64,000 nt of DNA from Lachnospiraceae bacterium UBA7225 (GCA_002473385.1 DKTR01000039.1:77508-141507); one strand, 5' to 3'. Positions 34,878 to 43,998 are shown, counted from the stretch's first letter. Notes: generated from the sequence alone by a model not told the origin. Made by a program: numbers and translations.

Positions 34878-35771
34878 TAGAAGAGCTGCCAGAATAGAAT
34901 TATATTTATTGACCGGCGCTTCTGTTCTGGATGTCATTACTACCGGTACAGAAGCGCCTACAAGACATCCCGCCTGCTTTAAATCAGTGAAATAATGCAG
35001 TGTTTTGGTGAGCACGTTGCCTGTACACAAATCGGGCATAATCAGTACATCCGCGCGACCGGCTACCTGTCCCGAAACACCTTTGCTCATGGCAGCCTCC
35101 CGATTGACCGCATTGTCCATTCCCAGAGGTCCGTCAACAATACATCCATTAATTTGTCCTCTTTCATTTGCTTTAGAAAGAAGAGCAGCATCTACGGTAG
35201 CCTGAATTTTAGGATTTACCAGTTCCAGCGGCGCAATAACAGCCACACGGGGTAGTTCTATCCCCAATACATGGGCCAATCTTACTGTATTATTCAATAT
35301 TTTTTTCTTAGCTTCATAATCCGGCAAAATATTTACCGCGCAATCACCAAGCAGCAAAAATCTGTTCTCCTGCTCATATTCCAGCACCGTAACCTGACTT
35401 AATATTCCTCCCGGGAGAACAAATCCAAACTCTTTGTCTAAAATTGCCTGCATAAATTCAGCAGTCGTCAGCTTCCCTTTCATAGGAATATCTGCTTTCC
35501 CCTCTTTTACCATTTTGCACGCCAATTTTGCAGCCGCTGCACCGTTTTCTTCCTGGATGATAGAAAACTCTTCCGGATTTACTCCCATTTTCAGCAAAAG
35601 TGCTTTTGTCTCTTCTGTTTTACCGATCAGACATCCGTTCACAAGCCCTTTATGATATGCTTCTACCAGAGACGCAAGTGCGGCATCATCATGAGAACCG
35701 GCCAGCACAATCGTTTTCCTTTTTTCCCGTCCAAGAATTACTTTTTCTATTTCATCAAATGTTTTCAGCAT
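34875..35771 (-). CDS. ptb: Phosphate butyryl/acetyltransferase family (Ptb)
   Basis: A 298-aa phosphotransacylase converting an acyl-CoA and phosphate to an acyl phosphate and CoA. Typical segments are DIPMKGKLTTAEFMQAILD, VINILPDYEAKKKILNNTV and ADVLIMPDLCTGNVLTKTL. Its ATG lies inside the end of the kinase gene (17-bp overlap), so the pair is tightly coupled. Last gene of the minus-strand operon that begins with two permeases. Inference: it handles the acyl-CoA released by the BKACE/thiolase steps, possibly not butyryl-CoA itself. Confidence 0.88.
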   Translation of the reverse strand: MLKTFDEIEKVILGREKRKTIVLAGSHDDAALASLVEAYHKGLVNGCLIGKTEETKALLLKMGVNPEEFSIIQEENGAAAAKLACKMVKEGKADIPMKGKLTTAEFMQAILDKEFGFVLPGGILSQVTVLEYEQENRFLLLGDCAVNILPDYEAKKKILNNTVRLAHVLGIELPRVAVIAPLELVNPKIQATVDAALLSKANERGQINGCIVDGPLGMDNAVNREAAMSKGVSGQVAGRADVLIMPDLCTGNVLTKTLHYFTDLKQAGCLVGASVPVVMTSRTEAPVNKYNSILAALL

Positions 35772-36837
35772 TATCTTCCAGTTCCTTTGCTTTTATCTTT
35801 CCCTGCAGCACTTCCAGAGCGCCCAGCGCCAAAGCCTGCATCTCATATTCTCCAGGATACAAAACGATTCTGGCGATATGGCCGACCCGCGTTCTGATTA
35901 AACCCGTCAGATAATCAGAATACGCCATGCCTCCTGTTAAGTAGATCGCGTCTGCCTTTCCTTCCAGCACGGCTGACATAGCGCAAATCTCCTTGCCCAC
36001 CTGATATGCCATTGCCTCTACAGCCTCCCTTGCCGCACTGTCTCCTCCGGCAATCCGCTGTTCCAGTCTTCGCAGATCACTGTCTCCTGCGTAGGACATT
36101 AAACCGCCCCTCACCGTTAGCTTTTGCAGAAGCTGCTCCTTAGTATATTTTCCTGAATAGCACAAATCAATAAGTCCTCTGGCCGGCATCGTTCCGGGAC
36201 GATTTCCTGAAAACGGTCCATCGCCTACAAGACCATTTGTGGCATCTACCATCCGCCCATCCTTATGGCAGGCAATTGTAATACCGCCGCCCATATGAGC
36301 GCCAATAAGTCTCAACTCCCCATACGGCTTCTGAATGTCTCTGGCATATTGCTTTGCAACCGCTCTGTGGTTCAGAGCATGAAAGCTGCTTTTCCTCTGA
36401 AGTTCCCGGATTCCCCCATATCTGGCCAGCCGCGTAAATTCATCGGTCACAGGAGGATCCACAGTAAGCGCGCAGGCTCCTGATTTTCCAATTCTGGCAG
36501 CAATCCTGAGTCCTAAATCCGTAGCATGGCGACCATATTTTCCAGTGGCAGACTGCTCCAGCATCAAATCTGTAATGCGGTAGACGCCTCCTTCCAATGG
36601 AACCGTATGTCCGCCTCTGGTCACAATCGCATCAAGTTCTTCCGGTTTTGTGTTTATTTTTTCCAGTTCTGCAAGCACTGCTTCCAGCCGGTACTCAAAT
36701 TGTTCCCAGATAGTTGGATACTGTTTCAGTTCCTCCCGGTCATGATCGATTGTAGTCTGATATTTCGGATTCTCATCCTCGTAATAAGAGAACTTAGTGG
36801 AAGTAGAACCCAGATTGATCACTGCAATAAGATACAT
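35755..36837 (-). CDS. buk: Butyrate kinase (Buk) family
   Basis: A 360-aa acetokinase-family kinase forming ATP from acyl phosphate and ADP. VINLGSTSTKFSYYED at the N-terminus is the phosphate loop. Other conserved blocks are RGGHTVPLEGGVYRI, NHRAVAKQYARDI, GAHMGGGIT and YLTGGMAYSDYL. With Ptb it gives substrate-level ATP. Its place in an importer/BKACE operon, rather than with a butyryl-CoA synthesis cluster (no crt, hbd or bcd genes here), suggests a dedicated energy-conserving end step for this pathway. Confidence 0.9.
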   Translation of the reverse strand: MYLIAVINLGSTSTKFSYYEDENPKYQTTIDHDREELKQYPTIWEQFEYRLEAVLAELEKINTKPEELDAIVTRGGHTVPLEGGVYRITDLMLEQSATGKYGRHATDLGLRIAARIGKSGACALTVDPPVTDEFTRLARYGGIRELQRKSSFHALNHRAVAKQYARDIQKPYGELRLIGAHMGGGITIACHKDGRMVDATNGLVGDGPFSGNRPGTMPARGLIDLCYSGKYTKEQLLQKLTVRGGLMSYAGDSDLRRLEQRIAGGDSAAREAVEAMAYQVGKEICAMSAVLEGKADAIYLTGGMAYSDYLTGLIRTRVGHIARIVLYPGEYEMQALALGALEVLQGKIKAKELEDNAENI

Positions 36838-36907
36838 ATCATTCTCCGTCCCGTCGACAGATAACCTGCCGGCAAATAATTATAAAAAGCGCTTCTGTCG
36901 TGTTCTG

Positions 36908-38257
36908 CTATTCCAAATCAGGACATCTTGCATAAATCTCATTCTTAAGCAGCGCTTTATATTCATCCAGAGTCATACTGGTATCCGCCATCAGAGCCAT
37001 ATCTACAGCCTCATAAGCTGCCGCCGCTTCTGCCAGGTACAGTTCTGGCGGTCTGCTGACCGATTCCTTCGGCCATTCTACATACATGGTATAGTAAATC
37101 TCATTCTGATCAATATAATCATCCTGGATCGCTTTGTAATCGATCACATCCTCCATTCCCTTAATCGGAGCTACACCACCGCCTGTATTAAATGAGAAAA
37201 CCGTGCCCTCCTGCGACAGCATCATATATTTGTAGAATTCCCATGCGCATTCTTTATCCTTACTGTCCTTATTAATGCCGACCAGTGTGCCTCCGATCGT
37301 GCTGACCTGTCCCGGAGCCTTTGCGACACGCCATCTGCCATATCCCTCAGGGTCGAACATTTTAAACATTCTCTTGCTGAAGCTGGTTGGAAACGCATAA
37401 AAAATATGATGGTCTTCTGTCATGGATTGGTTCAGCCCCGGAGACATATATGCAGGAATCGCCGGATCCATTACATGATTGTCTGTAAACGCCTTTACAA
37501 TATTGTATCTTTCTTCTGCACGTTCGTTCAAAAAATAATTGCTGGGCGTATTTCCGTCAAAGTAAGGCTCCGTGCCCTCGGCCGTCATCAATTGCTGAAC
37601 CATAGAATAGCTTGCGATCAGATATACCCCGCCATTACTTTCCTCATATACCTTCTTACCGGCTTCAATGAAATCTTCCCAGGTTTTGAAAGTATCTTCT
37701 ACTTCCTCTTGTGTGGATATTCCCAGATATTTGTCCAGAAGTTCCCATTTGTATGCCATTGCTCCTACGCCTATCGCATTGCAAATGCCTGCTACATTTC
37801 CCTCGTAAGTTTCCTGGGGAATTAAAAAATCTTCCAGATAATCCCGGTTAAGGTTATACGGTTCTCCTTCTAAATTATCAAAAATGCCCATTTCAAATAG
37901 CTGCTCGCGAATATTCAGTTCTGCCAGAATAATATCTCCCAATTCACCGCCGCCGGCTAAAGTAGTCTGGATTTTCCCCAGATAATCCCCCTGCCCGATA
38001 ACAACATTCTCTACTTCGATATTCGGATAAACTTCATTAAACGGTTCAATAATCTGTCCCCACATATCGCTGAAGGACCAGAATGATATCTTCCCCACAT
38101 ACTCCTCCGGCGCTTTTTCTGATTCCATAAACGACAGATCTATCCCGCTGTCATTGGTTATTGTTTCTGCCGCTGCGGCTTCACCGCCCCAGGCACACAG
38201 GCTTATTACCATTGCCGCTGTCTGTAATAAGCATATTGTTTTTTTACTGGCTTTCAT
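36908..38257 (-). CDS. Extracellular solute-binding protein
   Basis: A 449-aa family 1 binding protein. The start at 38257 follows GGGAGA; an in-frame ATG at 38272 lies upstream of that site. The N-terminal segment MKASKKTICLLQTAAMVISLCAWGGEAAAAE is a signal peptide. A cysteine occurs in ISLC-A, but Leu at -1 is non-canonical for a lipobox, so cleavage after AAA by signal peptidase I is equally possible. It is not closely similar to the other binding proteins of the window. It probably feeds the two permeases at 39977-41700, though it lies downstream of an SDR and BKACE. Confidence 0.87.
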   Translation of the reverse strand: MKASKKTICLLQTAAMVISLCAWGGEAAAAETITNDSGIDLSFMESEKAPEEYVGKISFWSFSDMWGQIIEPFNEVYPNIEVENVVIGQGDYLGKIQTTLAGGGELGDIILAELNIREQLFEMGIFDNLEGEPYNLNRDYLEDFLIPQETYEGNVAGICNAIGVGAMAYKWELLDKYLGISTQEEVEDTFKTWEDFIEAGKKVYEESNGGVYLIASYSMVQQLMTAEGTEPYFDGNTPSNYFLNERAEERYNIVKAFTDNHVMDPAIPAYMSPGLNQSMTEDHHIFYAFPTSFSKRMFKMFDPEGYGRWRVAKAPGQVSTIGGTLVGINKDSKDKECAWEFYKYMMLSQEGTVFSFNTGGGVAPIKGMEDVIDYKAIQDDYIDQNEIYYTMYVEWPKESVSRPPELYLAEAAAAYEAVDMALMADTSMTLDEYKALLKNEIYARCPDLE

Positions 38258-38280
38258 AGTATCTCCCTTCATTTTTACAT

Positions 38281-39141
38281 TTATATTGTTTTTGCTTTTC
38301 CTTGTGTGATCCCTAAAATCTGTCTTGCTTCTTCCGGTGTGGCCGCTTCATATCCGGCGTCTTCTATGATCCGTCTCGCCCGTTCTACCAGCTGCACATT
38401 GGACTGTGCCAGTTCTCCATACTTATACATAACGTTATCCTCAAAACCTACTCTGGGATGTCCGCCGAGCGCCAGCGTGCCCAGAAAAACCGGCATACTT
38501 GCCTTTCCTATGCCAACCGCGCCCCAGGTACAGCCTTCCGGCACCTTATTCACAAGAAATACCAGATTCTCGATGGTGGCCGGCATGCCGCCGGGTACTC
38601 CCAACGCGAACTGGAAATGGATCGGAGCCTTCACCGCCCCCTGCTTTTCCAGATAAAGCGCTTCATATAACATTCCCGTTTCAAATACTTCTATTTCCGG
38701 CTTTACATTATTTTCCAGCATGGTCCGTCCCAGTTTATCCAGAAATTCAGGCGTGTTGACTGCCACAAATTTGTGCTGCCAGTTCATACTGCCGCAGTCC
38801 AGCGATGCCATATCCGGCTTCAGCACCTTCAAATGCTGAAGCCGCTCCTCATCAGTCGCATCTGGAGAACCTGATGTTGTCAGATTAATAACGATGTCAC
38901 AGTCCTTGTGCTCCCGGATCAGACGCACGGTTTCGCTAAATTTGTCAAGCGTCATAACCGGTCTGCCTTCATCATCTCTTACATGAATATGTGCCACCGC
39001 TGCTCCTGCCTTCCAACACGCATAAACGTCATCCGCAATCTCTCGTGGTGTCATCGGCATGGCCGGATTATTCTGTTTTGTAGGCCATGCGCCCGTAGGC
39101 GCAATGGTAATGATTCGTTTGTTAGATAATCCCTGACTCAT
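38281..39141 (-). CDS. Beta-keto acid cleavage enzyme (BKACE, DUF849/Kce family)
   Basis: A 286-aa TIM-barrel zinc enzyme. AHIHVRDDEGRP provides the two Zn-binding histidines, VINLTTSG and EIEVFETGM line the active site, and GGHPRVGFEDN holds a conserved zinc-ligand histidine and the catalytic-region Glu. The family condenses a beta-keto acid with acetyl-CoA to give acetoacetate and the CoA ester of the shortened acid. With the upstream SDR able to make a 3-keto acid and Ptb/Buk downstream, this defines an ATP-yielding branch. Variants have many substrates, and this one cannot be named from sequence. Confidence 0.9.
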   Translation of the reverse strand: MSQGLSNKRIITIAPTGAWPTKQNNPAMPMTPREIADDVYACWKAGAAVAHIHVRDDEGRPVMTLDKFSETVRLIREHKDCDIVINLTTSGSPDATDEERLQHLKVLKPDMASLDCGSMNWQHKFVAVNTPEFLDKLGRTMLENNVKPEIEVFETGMLYEALYLEKQGAVKAPIHFQFALGVPGGMPATIENLVFLVNKVPEGCTWGAVGIGKASMPVFLGTLALGGHPRVGFEDNVMYKYGELAQSNVQLVERARRIIEDAGYEAATPEEARQILGITQGKAKTI

Positions 39142-39156
39142 AAATCCCCCTGTCCA

Positions 39157-39918
39157 TTACCACGGAATGCGATCACCCCTGTAAGTCACAAATGCAGGAT
39201 GATCAAAACGAAAACGTCCGGCATCCAGAACCAGCTCCAGAATTTGTTTTGCACGTTTTTCCATAGATTCTACTACTCGTCCCTGTGCATTTACTTCATC
39301 ATCCGGTCCTTCCGTTGTTCCAAAATAGGAACGCATTCCGCCCGGATGAATATCCAGAACCTGTCCACCCATTGTCGGGAAAATACTGTTATGGATAATA
39401 GCGGAAGACATATTAAGCGCTGCCTTGGACATCAGATAATCAAAACCGCCCGGTCTCCAGCATGTGCCGATAGAACCCGCCTCAGAGGAAATATTCACGA
39501 TCATTTTCTCCTGGCTGTTCATGATCAGATTGATTAAGACATTCGTCACACGAATAGGTCCCAGCGTATTTACATTGTATACTTTTATCATCTGATCATA
39601 ATCCAGGTCATCAAAGATTGTCATGCGTCCCTCAATTCTCTTTCCGGTAATTGCTGCATTGTTAATTAGAATATCGATATGATCGGTGTAGCCCTTAATC
39701 ATTTCTCCTGCAGCCTTTACGCTTTCCATATCGGAAATGTCCAGTGGGATGATGTAAAACTGATCCGGATACTTTTTTTGCAGATCTTCCATAAATGTCC
39801 ACTTATGCAGATATTTTCCGCCGAAGACAGTATAGCCTTCATCCATCAGCTGTTTACAAAATTCCAGTCCAATTCCACGGTCAGCGCCAGTAACGCATGC
39901 TGTTTTTGTAGTTACCAT
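39157..39918 (-). CDS. SDR-family oxidoreductase
   Basis: A 253-aa short-chain dehydrogenase. The cofactor motif is VTGADRGIGLEFC (residues 8-20), then INNAAITG, a serine-containing VNISSEAGSIG and FDYLMSKAALNM with the Tyr-x-x-x-Lys. The C-terminal half is less typical. It lies directly upstream of BKACE, so oxidation of a 3-hydroxy acid to the 3-keto acid cleaved by BKACE is the most economical reading. The same pairing is known in deoxyribonate catabolism (Burkholderiales), so a deoxy-sugar acid is one candidate substrate. Confidence 0.85.
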   Translation of the reverse strand: MVTTKTACVTGADRGIGLEFCKQLMDEGYTVFGGKYLHKWTFMEDLQKKYPDQFYIIPLDISDMESVKAAGEMIKGYTDHIDILINNAAITGKRIEGRMTIFDDLDYDQMIKVYNVNTLGPIRVTNVLINLIMNSQEKMIVNISSEAGSIGTCWRPGGFDYLMSKAALNMSSAIIHNSIFPTMGGQVLDIHPGGMRSYFGTTEGPDDEVNAQGRVVESMEKRAKQILELVLDAGRFRFDHPAFVTYRGDRIPW

Positions 39919-39976
39919 AATTTTTTCTCCTTTATAATTTTATTTTTTATGATATACCGCGCAGCTTGTCACGGAA

Positions 39977-40828
39977 TTATCCTTTTACTGCCCCCGACGA
40001 TATTCCCGCCACCAGATAACGCTGGGCGACACAGAAAAATATCAGAATCGGGATCATTGATATAATAGCAGCCGCAAAGGCCATATTATAATCCACGGCA
40101 TATTGTCCAAAGAAATAGAACTGTTTTACCGTCAGCGTCCGCACACTGTCCTTCTGTAACAAAATCAGCGACGTATTGAAATCATTCCAGATCCACATGG
40201 TCTGTAATGCCGTTACCGTAGATATGATGGGTGATAATAACGGAAATACTATTTTAAAAAACAACTGGTATGGACCGCATCCGTCTATTCTGGCCGCATC
40301 CTCCAATTCTCTCGGCACAGTTTTTACAAAGCCTGCTATCAGGAAGGTCGGATAGGCAAGACTGGTGCCGATCAGCACTAACACAACTCCGTTTAGATTA
40401 TTTTGCAGATGAAGGGTTTTAAAAATCTTATAAATCGGAATCATCAAAATCTGAAACGGCAGCATCATAGAAGACAGATAAACCCTTTCCAGTATCCGCA
40501 AAAAGCGGTTATTCCTGTTGCGTGCTATCGCATAGCCTCCCATAGCTGAAAACAGTACCAGAAAGAAAACCGATAAAATCGTAATATAGGCGCTGTTCCA
40601 AATTGCCCTGCCAAATTTACTGATCCGTAAAGCCTCTGTATAATTTTCCCAAAACAGTTGTTTGGGAAGCGCAAGCACATTATTGGCCGTTTCCATCTGC
40701 GTTTTGAAAGATGTGACAACGGCTATATAGAGTGGGAACAGAAACAAAAAAGCAAAAAACAAAGTAATTGCAATCCCCGGAACACTTTTCATTTTTTTAT
40801 TCCAATTCACTTTATTTTTCATTACCAT
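39977..40828 (-). CDS. Carbohydrate ABC transporter permease, MalG type
   Basis: A 283-aa permease with six membrane segments. Its EAA loop is ELEDAARIDGCGPYQLFFKIVFP and the C-terminus VAGISSGAVKG. The start codon overlaps the stop of the upstream permease (TAATG), with GGAGGT nine bases before. Second gene of the importer/BKACE operon. Confidence 0.9.
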   Translation of the reverse strand: MVMKNKVNWNKKMKSVPGIAITLFFAFLFLFPLYIAVVTSFKTQMETANNVLALPKQLFWENYTEALRISKFGRAIWNSAYITILSVFFLVLFSAMGGYAIARNRNNRFLRILERVYLSSMMLPFQILMIPIYKIFKTLHLQNNLNGVVLVLIGTSLAYPTFLIAGFVKTVPRELEDAARIDGCGPYQLFFKIVFPLLSPIISTVTALQTMWIWNDFNTSLILLQKDSVRTLTVKQFYFFGQYAVDYNMAFAAAIISMIPILIFFCVAQRYLVAGISSGAVKG

Positions 40829-41700
40829 TACAGCTCTACCTCCATTTTCCGGAAAAACGTGGATACCCCGGTTGAAATAAAAATCAAGATGATCATAAAC
40901 AATAATGATAATGCCTGCCCATATCCCGCCTTATTATACGTATACAAATTATCAAATATATAGATAGATATCGTCTCGGAAGCTCTTGCCGGACCGCCTC
41001 CGGTAGCAGACAGCGTAGTAGCAAATTCCCGCAGATAATTTGTAAGGCTTAAGGTAACGCAGGTCGTATATGCCGGAGTAAGCATCGGAATCGTTATATG
41101 AAAAAAACATTTAAAAGAAGACGCTCCGTCCATCTTGGCAGATTCATATAGTTCTTCCGGAACGCTCTTCAGGGCTGACAGATAAATCATCATGCCTACT
41201 CCGACTCCATTCCACAAACCAATCACAATAATGGCCGGAATGACCCAGAACTTGCTGCCCAATGGACTGTTAATTCCAAGTACAGCGCTGAATACATTTT
41301 TATAAATAAAATTCCAGATAAAAGCTGACAGTACAGAGCTGAAACAAACCGGCATAAAAAAGATCAGTTTTGCCACAGACGTAAGCTTTTTATATTTCTG
41401 ATTTAGCATTAAAGCAAGACCAATTGCCAGAGCATTGTTAACAACGGGACCAATCAATGCGAATTTCAGTGAATTTTTTACAGGAAGCGTCATACGTGAG
41501 TCTTTAAACACAGACAGAAAATTTTTCAGCCCTACATAATGATAATTAGGTGAAATACCATTCCAATCCGTAAATGCAATATTTAATCCCATAAAAAAGG
41601 GAATCACTACTGCAAATATAAAAAGGCTCAGTCCCGGCAAAACAAATATGTATTTTGCAGATCTGCTCAGAAACACCTGAACACTGTTTTTTCCTTTCAT
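40828..41700 (-). CDS. Carbohydrate ABC transporter permease, MalF/UgpA type
   Basis: A 290-aa permease with six membrane segments. Its EAA loop is ELYESAKMDGASSFKCFFHITIP, and ATGGGPARASET matches the GGP motif of UgpA-type subunits. First gene of the minus-strand operon that continues through permease, SDR, BKACE, binding protein, butyrate kinase and Ptb. The ATG at 41700 follows AAAGGAGG. Confidence 0.9.
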   Translation of the reverse strand: MKGKNSVQVFLSRSAKYIFVLPGLSLFIFAVVIPFFMGLNIAFTDWNGISPNYHYVGLKNFLSVFKDSRMTLPVKNSLKFALIGPVVNNALAIGLALMLNQKYKKLTSVAKLIFFMPVCFSSVLSAFIWNFIYKNVFSAVLGINSPLGSKFWVIPAIIVIGLWNGVGVGMMIYLSALKSVPEELYESAKMDGASSFKCFFHITIPMLTPAYTTCVTLSLTNYLREFATTLSATGGGPARASETISIYIFDNLYTYNKAGYGQALSLLFMIILIFISTGVSTFFRKMEVEL

Positions 41701-42031
41701 ATCATATCCTCCTTTGCTCTCCTGTTTTTCACCAGCATGTCGTTTTGCTATGGAATGATTTTAACTTGTTCAACATGGTACGTAAACGCATTCGGTTTGA
41801 ATTACATAATTCCACCCCGGAATGACAAAATATACTCATCCAGACACACTTCCGTCAAATTACCCTGTCATTCTGCATCTAACCTCTCAAAAACTGTAAA
41901 ATAGAACAAATTTATTTCTAAAAACAAAAATAAAATATACAATCTTTCATATCAAGAAGATGTCGTGGGGGACACATCGCAAAAACATATCATCTTCAAT
42001 ACACATAACGAAAACCAAAGGAGGATCTATC
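41701..42031. promoter_or_regulatory. Divergent intergenic region between importer/BKACE operon and secreted binding protein
   Basis: 331 bp without a gene. On the minus strand TTTACG (41786-41781), 17 bp, TAAAAT (41763-41758) is a fair promoter for the permease operon. On the plus strand the A/T-rich stretch 41900-41945 (with TACAAT near 41937) is the likely promoter region for the binding protein, but no convincing -35 is seen. No perfect copy of the TTTTACAC repeat of 30131 occurs here. Confidence 0.35.
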
Positions 42032-43297
42032 GTGAAAAAGAAAGTTGCATTATTATTGTCTCTTTGCTTAAGCATTACCCCGTTAGCAGCGGAATCTGTA
42101 CTGGCCCAGGAAGAGGTCATTAATCCAACAGAAATCACCTGGGTTTACACCTCAAACGAAGAAGGGGGACAACAACAAGTAGAATGGATAGCTGAAAACT
42201 TCCGCAAAAAATATCCCCAGATTACCCTTAACGTAGAACGGCTCCCTTCTGATCAGGGCCGCCAGTTATTAAGTACCAAAATTGCAAGTGATGACGCTCC
42301 TCAGATTTTCTACATTTCCGGCAGAGCTGACTATCGTGAATTCAATAACGCAGGGTATCTGTATGACCTGACCGGTCAGCCGTTCCTGGAAAATCTGAAT
42401 GCCGATGTGCTTGCAGATGGCCAGGTTGACGGGAAGCAGTTGGTAGTCGTAGCCAGCACGGATGCACTGGGCATTACTTATAATAAGGATCTATTTGAAG
42501 AATACGATCTGAAAGTGCCCACCACTTACAGCGAGCTTACCGCTCTTTGTGACAGACTTCTGGAACTTGGTATCACACCTTTTGCAACCGGCTTTAAGAG
42601 TGCCTGGACAGCAGAAGCTTTCTTCATGGATTTTGCCGAGATTCAGTGCAGTGGTACAGACAGCGAATGGTATAACAAAAAAATGAATCTGGAGACGACA
42701 TTTTCCGAAGATGAAGCGTTTAAAGATGCCTATGAACATTTCTGGAATTTAAAGAAATATTTTACCGATGATTTCGTCGGAACAGAATGGAATGATGCTC
42801 TCGAACTGATGGCAACCGGAAAAGCTGCTATGGTAGGCGGCGGAAACTGGGCATTTGACGGTGTTCTGAGTAAAAATCCGGATATGCACATTGGCATGTT
42901 TGCTACACCTATCTCTGAAGACCCTGCCGATACAAAAATTGTGGTAACTCCTGCAGGCGGAAACGTACTGTTCAACAGCGATGATCCAGATAAGATCAAG
43001 GCTGGTCTCCTTCTGATGGAAGAGATGTATACAGACGAAGCTATCAATCATGGGATCGAACTGACAAAACAATATTCAACCGGCAAGCATATCACAGCTG
43101 AACTTCCCGCTGCCTGGGGCGATGTCAACGCTTATATCAACGATGGCATGTCCTTCAGCCGTTCCGGTATCGACACATTTACAGCTGAATATATTAATAT
43201 TCTCCGTACAAATATCATTAGTTACTTAATGGAGGAAACTCTTGATATTGATGCTTTTGCAGCACAAATGGACGCTGATTTTGCTGCAGCAAAGTAA
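42032..43297 (+). CDS. Secreted solute-binding protein, paralogue of the anchored sensor protein
   Basis: A 421-aa family 1 binding protein starting with GTG at 42032, after AAAGGAGG. The N-terminus MKKKVALLLSLCLSITPLAAESVLAQEE is a signal peptide with a type I site (VLA/QEE); the only cysteine lies in the middle of the hydrophobic core and is not a lipobox. It aligns end to end with the anchored protein at 26041-27303. It stands alone, so it probably supplies the permease pair at 31276-33042, which lacks a binding protein. The two paralogues should bind the same or a closely related ligand, one for uptake and one for sensing (inference). Confidence 0.88.
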   Translation: MKKKVALLLSLCLSITPLAAESVLAQEEVINPTEITWVYTSNEEGGQQQVEWIAENFRKKYPQITLNVERLPSDQGRQLLSTKIASDDAPQIFYISGRADYREFNNAGYLYDLTGQPFLENLNADVLADGQVDGKQLVVVASTDALGITYNKDLFEEYDLKVPTTYSELTALCDRLLELGITPFATGFKSAWTAEAFFMDFAEIQCSGTDSEWYNKKMNLETTFSEDEAFKDAYEHFWNLKKYFTDDFVGTEWNDALELMATGKAAMVGGGNWAFDGVLSKNPDMHIGMFATPISEDPADTKIVVTPAGGNVLFNSDDPDKIKAGLLLMEEMYTDEAINHGIELTKQYSTGKHITAELPAAWGDVNAYINDGMSFSRSGIDTFTAEYINILRTNIISYLMEETLDIDAFAAQMDADFAAAK

Positions 43298-43349
43298 AAT
43301 AAATTAAATATCCCCCATTTCGGATTCTGAACACACTTTATAAAAATCA

Positions 43350-43390
43350 AGCAGGAGGAATTTTTCGATTTATGAAAAACTCCTCCTGCT
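43350..43390. terminator. Convergent terminator hairpin
   Basis: A stem of about 17 bp (AGCAGGAGGAATTTTTC / GAAAAACTCCTCCTGCT). On the minus strand it is followed by TGATTTTTAT. It separates the binding protein from the convergent NimA-like gene. Confidence 0.7.
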
Positions 43391-43442
43391 CATATTATTA
43401 TGCATGCTGTTTTGTACATACCGGAATAAAGGCTTTCGCTTA

Positions 43443-43916
43443 CTATTTCCTTTTATTCCGGATCTTTCCTGTCATCTGCTCAACAATGAGCCTGAACATC
43501 CTTGTTTTTGATACAGCCGCATGATTAAATGGAAAATTACCTTCCCGGTAATGCTGCATTAAAATCTGCAGTGCATCGTATTTTTCCTCATCGGGGACCA
43601 TTTCTATGTGTCCCCGGCCGACTATACTTTCATAGTCCATCGTGCAGCTGCAGTTATTTTCCGAAAGATGTAGAACATGCCCGCAATCCATCTCAAAGCC
43701 TGCCCGGTTATCCTTCTGTATCAATTCATACTTCATGCCCTCCGATGCACCGTGAAAATACAGCTCCACGCTTCCGTCCTCTGCCTTCATTCCAAAATTC
43801 AGCGGTAAAATATATGGATAACCGTCGTTATTCAGCGCAAGGCGGCACACGTCACACTTCCCCATAATTGCAATCATTTCCTCAAAATCAGTCACTTCTC
43901 TTTCCTTGCGTCTCAT
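43443..43916 (-). CDS. Pyridoxamine 5'-phosphate oxidase-like / NimA-type flavoprotein
   Basis: A 157-aa split-barrel FMN-binding protein. CRLALNNDGYPYILPLNFGM and VELYFHGASEGMKYELIQKDNRAGFEMD are characteristic of the NimA (5-nitroimidazole reductase-like) group. CTMDYESIVGRGHIEMVPDEEKYDALQILMQHY follows the same pattern. The true substrate of most members is unknown; some are linked to nitroimidazole resistance. It is transcribed after the NUDIX gene in the same direction, with an 82-bp gap. Confidence 0.85.
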   Translation of the reverse strand: MRRKEREVTDFEEMIAIMGKCDVCRLALNNDGYPYILPLNFGMKAEDGSVELYFHGASEGMKYELIQKDNRAGFEMDCGHVLHLSENNCSCTMDYESIVGRGHIEMVPDEEKYDALQILMQHYREGNFPFNHAAVSKTRMFRLIVEQMTGKIRNKRK

Positions 43917-43998
43917 GCGTTTTCTCCTTCTCTGTCGTTCGTCCCCTGTCTTTACCCGCTGCCGCCTCCGCCTGAATTTCGCATTTAGAATCCGCAGC

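Noticed and set aside
34875..39918. Assignment to the anaerobic phloroglucinol pathway (SDR, BKACE-type lyase, thiolase)
   Set aside because: The combination is similar, but the sugar-type importers, FGGY kinase, DeoC-like aldolase and GH88/105-like protein do not fit, and no clear phloroglucinol reductase or cyclohydrolase could be identified.
41784..41798. cre-like site (CcpA) near the importer/BKACE promoter
   Set aside because: Two mismatches in conserved positions of the cre consensus; not strong enough to annotate.
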